Part shown: in pieces, positions 25,638 through 33,316 of the stretch
Layout of the letters: each line of letters starts with the position of its first letter
Position numbering within the stretch: the stretch's first letter is position 1
Source of the DNA: Desulfobulbus elongatus DSM 2908
Lineage (GTDB): Bacteria > Desulfobacterota > Desulfobulbia > Desulfobulbales > Desulfobulbaceae
Direction of reading: 5' to 3'
DNA length: 64,000 bases
Assembly (NCBI RefSeq): GCF_000621145.1
Contig: NZ_JHZB01000011.1
Span: 54,565-118,564, forward strand
Program-made: the position numbers and the translations under genes
The notes under the pieces: model-generated
Seen by the model: only the letters and a program-made list of their open reading frames with translations
What the model was told of the DNA's origin: nothing
The model's database searches: none

Positions 25638-26063
25638 TTACGGGATGTCGTCTTCCTGGTTGATCAGGGCCTTTTGCGCGGCCAGTTCGATCTTCTCGAT
25701 CAGTTCCTGGATGTCGATGGGCTTGAGGCAGTAGTCGAAGGCCCCGCTTTCCATGCCCTCGATCCCTGATTTCACCGAGGCGTGGCCGGTGAGGATGATC
25801 ACCTCGGTTCGCGGCCAGCGTTCCTTGACCTTGCGCAGACACTGGATGCCGTCCATGCCCGGCATGTTCATGTCCATGATCACCACGTCGATGGGCTGGG
25901 CCTCCAGCAGTTCGAGGGCGTCGAGGCAGCACTCGGAAACGCTGAGCCGGATGCCCATCCGCGAGAGATGCCGCTGCATGACCTCCTTGAACTCGGACTC
26001 GTCGTCCACCAGCAGCAGGTGAATCTTGAGCACGGCTTCGAGTTGGAGGGTCTGGTCACTCAT
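25638..26063 (-). CDS. single-domain response regulator
   Basis: 141 residues: a short N-terminal extension and one receiver domain. Acid pocket in LLLVDDE, phospho-acceptor Asp in VVIMDMNMPGMDG, switch Thr in ILTGHAS, Lys in CLKPI. No output domain. The start lies inside the last codons of the PEP-synthase-like gene (8-base overlap), so the two are translationally coupled and probably work together. No kinase gene is in this operon; the kinases at 36.9-52.5 kb are candidates. Confidence 0.9.
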   Translation of the reverse strand: MSDQTLQLEAVLKIHLLLVDDESEFKEVMQRHLSRMGIRLSVSECCLDALELLEAQPIDVVIMDMNMPGMDGIQCLRKVKERWPRTEVIILTGHASVKSGIEGMESGAFDYCLKPIDIQELIEKIELAAQKALINQEDDIP

Positions 26064-28596
26064 GGTTCAGCATATCCTCAATCTCTTGAATGAATGTGTC
26101 GCGGTACGACCGCTCCGCCCCGGCTTCGGCCATCACCAGGTCCAACTGCCGGGTATGAATGACGAGATACCCCAGCACCTTGAGGCGGTCGAGCAGTACC
26201 TGTTCGGACTCCCGTTCCACCCGGGCGGTGAGGGCGTCGCCCAACCGGTCGATCCGGTAGCCGAAGTGGTCCAGGACCGCGGCCAGCAGTTCGATCCGCC
26301 GGACCCGCTGGGATTCCCCGGCCGCGCCGCCCTTGAAGCGGAAGGTGATGTAGCGGTCGCCGGGCCGGTCGCCGAGCATGGCCTCGATCATGGCGTAGTG
26401 GTAGCCGAGGCGCGCGCTGAGATTACAATACTTTTGCGAAAGAAGGAAATAATTCTTCTCCCGCAGGGCGGAAGTCCGGGCCGGATCGAGCCCGTCCCGC
26501 AGGGCGGAGTGGAAGAGGAAGGCGACCATGGTCCGCAGGCCGGCGACGGGCGGCCCTTCCCAGGGGACGCCGTGCATGCCCGCCCAGATGGCCTGCAGGG
26601 GGCGGCAGGCGATGTCGGCGATGTCGATGTCCGTGCGGCTGAGATCGTAGTGAGGAACAAAGGCGCCGCCCAGATCGACCACCCACCACTCGATCGGCAG
26701 GGTGTCGCGCAGCCGTTTGGCCGTGCCCTTGGCGAACCGGAAGCGGCGGCCGAACTCGAACATCTCGATCACCGATTTTTCATGGCAGAAGCGGGTGATG
26801 TCGTGCAGGGTCCGGCACCGGCCTGCCTGGAAGTCCGGGGATGCCGGATCGGTCAGGTTGAGGGGGCTGATCAGCTGGAGCACCTCGATCAGGGTGCGCT
26901 GCAGGGGGCTGCCGTCCATGGGATTGGTCCGCTCGACCGGCCGGCGCAGCGCTTCCTCGACGCGGCCCCGGTAGACGGCCCGGTTGGTGGCGTCGACGGT
27001 GACCATGTCGCCGTCGGCCAGCAGCTCGGTGGCCCGGTCCAGGGCCAGCAGGGCGGGCAGGCCGAATTCGCGGGAGAGGGTGGCCAGATGGCCGGCCTCG
27101 CTGCCGGTTTCGGCCACCAGGGCCGCGGCCCGTTTCAGCAGCGGCGCCCACTCCGGCAGGGGATGCCTGACCACCAGCACGGCCCGCCGGGGAAAGCGGA
27201 GCATGTCCTCCGGGCCGTGGACCACGCAGACTGCCCCGCACCCCGCCCCCCCGCAGCCGGTCACCCCGCCGTGGAGCACCAGGCGATCGTCCGCGGGCGG
27301 CGGGTGCGCGGCCACGGGGGCGTGCAGGGCGGCGGCGGTGATCGGCCGGCTTTGCAGCACGTACAGGCGGCCATCCCGGTCGATCGACCATTCGATGTCC
27401 TGGGGTGCGCCGAAATGGTGCTCCAGCCGCATGCCGGTTTCGGCCAGGGTCGTCGCCTCGGCATCGATCAACCAGGGCGCTATCGCCTCTTCCGCCTCCA
27501 GCCGCCGGACAATCCGGTGCGGCGGCGCGCGTTCGAGCAGCAGGTGCCCGGTGGCGCGGGTGCCGTCGACGATGCCCTTGGCGGTGCCGGGGGCGCAGAA
27601 CAGGTCCAGGGTGTCGTTCCGGCCGCCGATGGAGCGGGTGTAGCAGATGCCGCTCACCGTGGCCTCGACCATGGTCAGCACCCCGATGCACATCTCGATC
27701 TCCTCGTGGCGGAAGCCCTTGGCCAGCCGGTAGGAGATGGCCCGCGGAGTGTACTTCGAGGCCAGCACCGCCTTGCAGGCGTCGAGCAGGGTGTCGCGGC
27801 CGACATCGAGTTCGGTGTGATAGAGCCCGGCAAAGGAGGCCTGGCCGAGATCCTCGCCCAGGGCGCTGGAGCGGACCGCCACCCGGCAGCCGGGCCGCGC
27901 CTCGGCCAGGCGGTCGAAATGGTCGAGGAGCAGCGTTTCCAATTCCGGCGGCATCGGCGCGGCCCGGATCAGTTCCTGGATCGCTCCGCTCTTGCCGTGG
28001 AGATCCTCCAGGTCGGCGATATCCATCTGCTGGATGATGTGGTTGATCCGGGGATAGAGTTGATTGCGCTGGAAAAAGAGCCCGGTGGCGGCGGTGGTCA
28101 ACACGAATCCGGGCGGGACGCGGATGCCCTCGATGGAACCGGCTTCGCCCAGGTTGGCCATCTTTTCCCCGGTCAGGTCGGCCTGGGCCCTGCCGACCTG
28201 TCTCAGGTCGAGGATCAATGCGCCCGTGGCCGGTTTCCGCCTGCCGTCCAGGATGGTTTCAATCTGCCGGTGCAGGCGGGAGAAGGCGCGCTCCAGTTCG
28301 CTGTAGCGGCCGTCGGCCATCCGGTTGAGATGATGGATGATCTTGAAGACGTTGACCGTCACCAGGGTACAGCGCGCCCGGATGAAGGTCATGGACAGGG
28401 TGCGGCCGTCGCGCAGGGCGGTTTCCAGTTCGGCCATGGCCGCCAGGGTGTTGGCATTGGCGGTCAGCAGGTCGCGGAAGCTGCGGGAGCGGGCGATGAA
28501 CTGGCGGTGCAGTTCCTCGGGACCCGGGGAGGGCGGTGCAGTCGCGGACCGCCGCAGTCGCCGCAGCAGGGTGAGGAGCCGGTCAAGCAATGTCAT
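26056..28596 (-). CDS. PEP/pyruvate-dikinase-like protein A
   Basis: 846 residues. N-terminal helical domain (about 30-120) shared with the two paralogues downstream. PPDK/PEP-synthase ATP-grasp domain (about 140-420) with LTGEKMANLGE (GEK where the paralogues have GGK), RSSALGED (242-249) and DIEWSID (400-406). Swivelling phosphohistidine domain with His503 in GSEAGHLATLSREFG. Then a C-terminal region of about 280 residues with RTLHDITRFCHEKS (595-608), and no PEP-utilising TIM barrel. It could phosphorylate a substrate from ATP through the His. It is the most divergent of three paralogues. No Shine-Dalgarno is seen before the ATG, and a terminator ends just upstream. Confidence 0.8.
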   Translation of the reverse strand: MTLLDRLLTLLRRLRRSATAPPSPGPEELHRQFIARSRSFRDLLTANANTLAAMAELETALRDGRTLSMTFIRARCTLVTVNVFKIIHHLNRMADGRYSELERAFSRLHRQIETILDGRRKPATGALILDLRQVGRAQADLTGEKMANLGEAGSIEGIRVPPGFVLTTAATGLFFQRNQLYPRINHIIQQMDIADLEDLHGKSGAIQELIRAAPMPPELETLLLDHFDRLAEARPGCRVAVRSSALGEDLGQASFAGLYHTELDVGRDTLLDACKAVLASKYTPRAISYRLAKGFRHEEIEMCIGVLTMVEATVSGICYTRSIGGRNDTLDLFCAPGTAKGIVDGTRATGHLLLERAPPHRIVRRLEAEEAIAPWLIDAEATTLAETGMRLEHHFGAPQDIEWSIDRDGRLYVLQSRPITAAALHAPVAAHPPPADDRLVLHGGVTGCGGAGCGAVCVVHGPEDMLRFPRRAVLVVRHPLPEWAPLLKRAAALVAETGSEAGHLATLSREFGLPALLALDRATELLADGDMVTVDATNRAVYRGRVEEALRRPVERTNPMDGSPLQRTLIEVLQLISPLNLTDPASPDFQAGRCRTLHDITRFCHEKSVIEMFEFGRRFRFAKGTAKRLRDTLPIEWWVVDLGGAFVPHYDLSRTDIDIADIACRPLQAIWAGMHGVPWEGPPVAGLRTMVAFLFHSALRDGLDPARTSALREKNYFLLSQKYCNLSARLGYHYAMIEAMLGDRPGDRYITFRFKGGAAGESQRVRRIELLAAVLDHFGYRIDRLGDALTARVERESEQVLLDRLKVLGYLVIHTRQLDLVMAEAGAERSYRDTFIQEIEDMLNHE

Positions 28597-28599
28597 GGC

Positions 28600-28644
28600 A
28601 AAAAAGAAAGGGGCCGCGATGGAAACGAATTTCCCCGCGGCCCC
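28600..28644 (-). terminator. intrinsic terminator/attenuator before PEP-dikinase-like A
   Basis: On the minus strand the stem GGGGCCGCG (28644-28636) pairs with CGCGGCCCC (28618-28610), followed by TTTCTTTTTT. It ends three bases before the start codon of the next gene in the same direction, so it may set the ratio between the permease genes and the downstream unit. Confidence 0.8.
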
Positions 28645-28670
28645 GAATGTGTGGACTGATTTACGAAGGA

Positions 28671-29372
28671 TCAGTGATCAAGCTTGATGCCCAATCCCTC
28701 GAACAGGAACAGCAGGCCATAACCGTACCACATGGTGTAGATGACATAGAAGGCCAGGGCGGCGATCAGCAGAACCATCTCTTCCTTCACCGGCTTGGCC
28801 TCGACCTCATAGTAGTTGTACGCCGGCTCGACGGCCTTGGACATGCAGCTCTTGACGAACTTGGCATCCGCGAACTTGCCGGTCTTGGTCATGTCCTTTT
28901 CCATGGCGGTGAGCGCCTGGTACCAGGAGTAAATGGCCTGGCGCTCGTCCATCCCGTATTTGGCGTTCAACGCCTTGCCGTCGTTTTTGTACATCAGGTC
29001 GGCATCATTGAGCATGGTCGCGATCATGGCGCCGAAATCGCCGTTGACGCTCACCTTGTCACCCTCGGCGGTGGCGCCGATGCCGCTGGTGGCGAACAGC
29101 TTGGCGGTCGTCGCGGCCTCGTCGGCGGATTTCATCTTCAGCGAGGCGCTGTACTGCTGTCCGTTGTATTTCTTCGCCTTCTCCAACTGATCGGGAATGT
29201 AGTAGGCCGAGCTTTTCGACAGTTGGTTGAAGAAGTTGTCGAGGTAGTCGAGCCCGTTGATTTTCTGGCCGCTGGCGCTCGGAAAAAGCGGCATGAAGAT
29301 GGCAACGAGGATCGCGAAAAAGGAGACCAGCAGGAACAGTCCCGTGGTTTTGAGTTGTGCCGTGCTTGCCAT
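28671..29372 (-). CDS. two-helix membrane protein beside TauE/SafE permease
   Basis: 233 residues, not recognised. One membrane segment near the N-terminus (TTGLFLLVSFFAILVAIFMP) and one near the C-terminus (MVLLIAALAFYVIYTMW) enclose about 150 soluble residues that probably face the periplasm. The loop is rich in Lys, Ala and Asp with a conserved look (GLDYLDNFFNQLSKSSAYYI). The ATG at 29372 has GGGGAGGTG eight to nine bases upstream and lies two bases after the permease stop, which argues for a two-component complex or an accessory subunit. Confidence 0.75.
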   Translation of the reverse strand: MASTAQLKTTGLFLLVSFFAILVAIFMPLFPSASGQKINGLDYLDNFFNQLSKSSAYYIPDQLEKAKKYNGQQYSASLKMKSADEAATTAKLFATSGIGATAEGDKVSVNGDFGAMIATMLNDADLMYKNDGKALNAKYGMDERQAIYSWYQALTAMEKDMTKTGKFADAKFVKSCMSKAVEPAYNYYEVEAKPVKEEMVLLIAALAFYVIYTMWYGYGLLFLFEGLGIKLDH

Positions 29373-29374
29373 GA

Positions 29375-30655
29375 TCAATGCACCTCCCCTGATTTCAGGA
29401 CACTGAGATTAGTGAAAAAGCACCAGAAGACCCACGCCGCGAAGGTGGTGATGATGATGAAGAAGCCCACATTGCCAATCAGATCGACGATCTTGATGAA
29501 GTCCTTGGACAGGTCGACATAGCCCATCTTCATCAGTTTTTCCGGCAGGGCGCAGACCCGGTTGAGGAAGCCGGCGGTCACGGTGACCGCATAGAAACCG
29601 CGGATGGTGGTGCCGGGAACGACCTTGGTGACGATCGAGCCGATCTGGATGCCGATCAGGGAGCCGAGCAGCATGCCCATGGCCAGGGTGTAGAAGATGA
29701 AGCCGTAGATCGCATATTGGCCGATGGCGGCATAGCCGGCGGTGAAGACGATCTGGAAGATGTCGGTGCCGACCGTGGTCATGGAGGACACGCCCAGGCC
29801 ATAGACAAAGATCGGGAAGGTGAGGAAGCCGCCGCCCACGCCCATGATCGAAGCGGCCATGCCGACGATGAAACCGCTGACCACCAGGAACAGGGAGGAG
29901 ATCCGACGACCGCCGGGGGTGACGTTTTCGTCGAAGGTCAGCATCGGCGGGATGTTGATGGCCTGCAGCCGCTTGCCCATGGGCGGGATTTCCTCGGCGA
30001 TCTTGGTGGCGCCTTCCTCGATCACCACTTTCTTGGAGCGGGACCTGAGGTAATCGCTCATCGCATAGTAGGCGAGGAAGCCGAGGATGACGACATAGAC
30101 ACAGGTGATGAACATATCGCTCAGCACCGGGTTGGCGTCATAGATGGCCCGGTTGAGGTACCCGCCCAAGGTGGAGCCGATGATGGCGCCGATCAGGAAG
30201 GTGACCGCCAGGGACACCGAGATGTTGCCCATCTTGCGGTGCAGGACCGATCCCATGATCGCCTTGGCGAAAATGTGGAACAGGTCGGTGCCGACCGCGA
30301 GGATACCCTTGACGCCGGCACTCATCAGGGCCGGGGCGATGATGAAGCCGCCGCCGGCGCCGATGCAGCCGGTGATCAGGCCGGCGCAGACGCCGACCAG
30401 CACCGAGGCGCCGAAAATGAGGTTGGTGTAGTGGGAGGGGCCGTAGGCCGTCTTGCCGCCGATGAAGGAGGGCAGAGCCTGGCCGACGGCATCGGCGAAG
30501 GCGTAGCCGCCCAGGAAAACGGGGATGCAGAGCAGCCCCAGGACCAGGAGCCGTGTGCGGCTCTTCAGAATGTTGTTGGACATTTCCAATTCCCATCGGG
30601 CATGGGCCTTGGCCCCGGCCATCATGAATTGGTTCAGATCTCGAAAAAACTTCAT
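29375..30655 (-). CDS. TauE/SafE family anion permease 1
   Basis: 426 residues, eight or more membrane segments. It has the twofold TauE/SafE repeat: GLITGCIGAGGGFIIAPALMSAG in the first half and GMAASIMGVGGGFLTFPIFVYG in the second, each followed by VGTDLFHIF or VGTDIFQIV. The family exports sulfite, sulfoacetate or related organosulfur anions. A cytoplasmic loop of about 70 residues (SKKVVIEEGATKIAEEIPPMG) joins the halves. AAAGGAG precedes the ATG. It lies downstream of a receiver gene and upstream of the two-helix membrane protein gene, so transport may be controlled by phosphorylation. Confidence 0.9.
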   Translation of the reverse strand: MKFFRDLNQFMMAGAKAHARWELEMSNNILKSRTRLLVLGLLCIPVFLGGYAFADAVGQALPSFIGGKTAYGPSHYTNLIFGASVLVGVCAGLITGCIGAGGGFIIAPALMSAGVKGILAVGTDLFHIFAKAIMGSVLHRKMGNISVSLAVTFLIGAIIGSTLGGYLNRAIYDANPVLSDMFITCVYVVILGFLAYYAMSDYLRSRSKKVVIEEGATKIAEEIPPMGKRLQAINIPPMLTFDENVTPGGRRISSLFLVVSGFIVGMAASIMGVGGGFLTFPIFVYGLGVSSMTTVGTDIFQIVFTAGYAAIGQYAIYGFIFYTLAMGMLLGSLIGIQIGSIVTKVVPGTTIRGFYAVTVTAGFLNRVCALPEKLMKMGYVDLSKDFIKIVDLIGNVGFFIIITTFAAWVFWCFFTNLSVLKSGEVH

Positions 30656-30718
30656 TTTGCTCTCCTTTAGGTTGTCGATGAAAACGGTTTTTCGGGTTTA
30701 TACAAAGGCCGCCGCCGG

Positions 30719-31147
30719 TCAGGACGGACGGGCCATGTTTTTCTTGATCTGGGCCATTTTTATCTTTTCCTGCTGGGTCCGCTTGCGCTCGTAGGCCGCG
30801 TTGAGCTTTTCGAACAGCGGGTCCAGTTCCATGGGTTTCATCAGGTAATCGAAGGCACCGTATCTGATGCCGTTGATCCCGGATTCCACCGAGGCGTGGC
30901 CGGTCAGCATCACCACCTCGGTCATGGGCGCGATGCGCTTGATCTCCCTGAGGGTCTCGATGCCGTCGCGGCCGGGCATCTTGACGTCCAGAAGAACGAC
31001 GTCATAGCTCTTCTCGGCGATCATGCCCAGGGCGGTGTCGCCGTCGGGGGCACACTCGCATTGGAGATCGCGCTTGCTCAGCCGCTTGGCGGTCATGTCC
31101 CGGAATTCCTCTTCGTCGTCAACAATGAGTACGCTGTACAATGACAT
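30719..31147 (-). CDS. single-domain response regulator
   Basis: 142 residues. Receiver domain with VLIVDDEEE, acceptor Asp in VVLLDVKMPGRDG, Thr in MLTGHAS and Lys in LMKPM. A basic C-terminal tail (AYERKRTQQEKIKMAQIKK) follows, with no output domain. The ATG with AGGAGAGAG upstream fixes the start. First gene of the unit running into TauE/SafE permease 1, 63 bases upstream of it. Confidence 0.92.
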   Translation of the reverse strand: MSLYSVLIVDDEEEFRDMTAKRLSKRDLQCECAPDGDTALGMIAEKSYDVVLLDVKMPGRDGIETLREIKRIAPMTEVVMLTGHASVESGINGIRYGAFDYLMKPMELDPLFEKLNAAYERKRTQQEKIKMAQIKKNMARPS

Positions 31148-31425
31148 GGTCTCTCTCTCCTGGTGAGGGCTGGTGCTTCTTGAAAACGATATGTGCCGGC
31201 AGCGGCGAATCTGGGCATCGCCCAAACCGGTCGAACCGGATGGCGCCGGGAAGGGGGAGTCCCCGGCGGCCATGACCGGATTCGACACAACCGCCGACAC
31301 CTAGCGTCGGCAGTACGGAAAAAAGCGGGAACCGGGCATCGACGCGCGCTGTCATCGGCCCTGCCGGAACAATCGCCATCGTCGGAGCGTGCGTCCTGGT
31401 CGTCGACGGTTGCATGCTGTCCTGT

Positions 31426-31956
31426 TCACCCGCTGAGAAATTGTTTGAGTTCGGCGACCCGGTCGGCGGCAAAGGTGCAGATGGGGGTGGAGCCGTTGGT
31501 TAATTTCTGGAGCAGCCGTTTCGGTTCCTGGTCGTTGGCGTCCTCCTGCAACAAAACGATTTTGTCCGGGTGGAAGGTGATGATTTTGAGTTCGATGTTG
31601 GTGTCGAGCCGGACGAAGTCGAAGATGTAGGCCGTTTGCTTGCGCAATGCGTACAGGGCCCAGATAACCTCGATGGTGATTGTGTGCGGTATGGATTCGT
31701 CGGTGAGGACGAAGAGGATTTTTCTGCTGTTGCCCTGGAGCAGCTGGTCGGGAATGGGGATGTTGTGACGGACGAGGTGTTGGACCAGGTCATGAAAATG
31801 GATCAGTTGCCTGCCCTTGATTTCAACGACCGGGACGGCCCCTTTGGCGATCCATTTGCCGAACCGCTCCTCGGAAACGGAACAGATCGTCGCCGCCTGT
31901 TTCAGGTCGAGGTATTCGTGATCCGTGGATGGATGGTGCTGGTGTCCGTTCGTCAT
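31426..31956 (-). CDS. helix-turn-helix protein with unknown C-terminal domain
   Basis: 176 residues. N-terminal MerR/excisionase-type helix-turn-helix (YLDLKQAATICSVSEERFGK, WIAKGAVPVVEIKGRQLIHF). The C-terminal half (about 75-176) starts RKILFVLTDESIPH and has an alternating beta/alpha pattern like a receiver, but without the acidic pocket or acceptor Asp. It may be a pseudo-receiver. AGGAAG precedes the ATG. It lies 278 bases upstream of the receiver-permease unit on the same strand and is a candidate regulator of it. Confidence 0.7.
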   Translation of the reverse strand: MTNGHQHHPSTDHEYLDLKQAATICSVSEERFGKWIAKGAVPVVEIKGRQLIHFHDLVQHLVRHNIPIPDQLLQGNSRKILFVLTDESIPHTITIEVIWALYALRKQTAYIFDFVRLDTNIELKIITFHPDKIVLLQEDANDQEPKRLLQKLTNGSTPICTFAADRVAELKQFLSG

Positions 31957-32667
31957 GGCTTCTTCCTGCCGTACCCGGCATGCTGCTTTGATGCCCTTGT
32001 TTGTGCAGAACCGGGGCCAGTTGGACGATTGCGCGGCAATAAAATATTTTTATTTTACATATCAAATTGTTAGATAATTATTTTGCTGAATGCCGCGGAG
32101 AAGATTTCGAGGACGGAACGGTCGCACTGTGTAGTAACGGTTACGCCTGGCGGCGATCTGTTTGCAACTTATTGAAATAAATGAAATAGTTCTGTGTGTA
32201 TAATTGGTGACAGGGTGGATGGTCGCAGCCGGTTTGTGCAACGAAAGAAACAGACGCAAGTGGCCGAGATCGGGCAGGGAGGGAGGCGTCTCGGTTGCAA
32301 CCGGTTTCCCCGCAGGCCGGACAAGGAGAACGGCAAAACGCCTTGCCGGTGCATGATATGCCTTGTCCGATGCGGCGGGCGTACCGGAAAAATCCGATTC
32401 GTCCCGGTTCCATGGCAAACCGGCGCAGGCATCGTTTTTTCGTTTTCCCCGATCGGCCCGCCCGCCCCGTTTCACGGCACAGAAGGCGGCCGCAGGAGGT
32501 GGCGGTGAATGACCGCTCATTTTTTGTGTTCTGAAAACCTTTTTATTTTAACAGGTTCGTGTAATCGATCCGCATCTTTCCTTTTTGTTCTTGACGAGGA
32601 AGAAGATTTTCCTTATAAAACTGACTGAGCGCTCAGTCTAGTTTTCCCTCGTCACAGGAACCACGGC
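31957..32667. other. long intergenic region between HTH and TetR genes
   Basis: 711 bases without a supported gene. The AT-rich part (32035-32215) probably holds the promoter of the minus-strand HTH gene, and TATAAT occurs at 32199-32204 on the plus strand without a well-spaced -35. The middle (32220-32520) is GC-rich; open frames there look random. The right end holds the TetR promoter, described separately. Confidence 0.5.
32591..32645 (+). promoter_or_regulatory. sigma-70 promoter with TetR-type operator
   Basis: TTGACG (32591-32596) and TATAAA (32614-32619) are separated by 17 bases. A perfect 16-bp palindrome GACTGAGCGCTCAGTC (32623-32638) lies just downstream of the -10, flanked by AAAACT and AGTTTT in inverted order with one extra base. 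This is placed to block transcription, and autorepression by the adjacent TetR protein is expected. Confidence 0.8.
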
Positions 32668-33258
32668 ATGAAAAAGAAAGAAGTCATCCTCCAGGCTGCG
32701 ACCCATCTGTTCTCCCGCAAGGGCTACAAGGATACGGCCATGGGGGAGCTGACGAAAATGACCGGGGCCGCCGAGGGGACCATTTTCTACCATTACAAAA
32801 GCAAGCAGGGACTCTTCCTGGCGATCCTGAGCAACTTGAAGGAGGGCATCCTGCCGGAATTCGAGCGGTATCGGAACGCGGAGTCGGAAAAGACCGGCCT
32901 GGACATGGTGGAGGAATCGATTTCCTTTTACCTCTACATGGCCCAAAGCAGGGAAGATCTGTTCGCCATTCTCCATCAGCGTTATCCCTACGAGCTGGCG
33001 GAAAGCAATCCCGAGTGCCGGGATCATCTCGAGGCCGTCTACAATTGCTTTGTCGATATTTTCGAGAATGCCATTGTCACCGGCCAGCGCGACGGTTCCA
33101 TCGCTCCGGACATCGCCGCCCGCAAATCGGCCCTGATCGTTTTCTCCATGGTGGACAGCATGGTTCGTTTCCGGATGAACAATCTCTACGATGTCGGGGC
33201 GCTCTATAAGGATCTGATCGAATCCTGCCGGCGGATGCTGGAAAACAGGACGCGATGA
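32668..33258 (+). CDS. TetR/AcrR family regulator
   Basis: 196 residues. N-terminal helix-turn-helix (ILQAATHLFSRKGYKDTAMGEL, then AAEGTIFYHYKSKQGLF), the standard TetR signature. All-helical ligand domain after residue 55. AGGA precedes the ATG. First gene of the plus-strand unit that continues with the SulP transporter 58 bases downstream. The palindrome in its promoter suggests self-repression with control of the whole unit. The ligand is unknown. Confidence 0.9.
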   Translation: MKKKEVILQAATHLFSRKGYKDTAMGELTKMTGAAEGTIFYHYKSKQGLFLAILSNLKEGILPEFERYRNAESEKTGLDMVEESISFYLYMAQSREDLFAILHQRYPYELAESNPECRDHLEAVYNCFVDIFENAIVTGQRDGSIAPDIAARKSALIVFSMVDSMVRFRMNNLYDVGALYKDLIESCRRMLENRTR

Positions 33259-33316
33259 GGCAATGAAAGAGGCAGTCAACCCTTAACTTTGGACGATCTG
33301 AGGTGAAACGAGCGGC

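Noticed and set aside
32101..32150. Fifth PhoB-like site (TAACGGTTAC near 32134)
   Set aside because: The neighbouring CGGTCGC is not in 11-bp phase with it, so the tandem geometry is absent.
32191..32520. Small RNA or leader gene from TATAAT at 32199
   Set aside because: No well-spaced -35, no terminator and no conserved structure could be recognised downstream.
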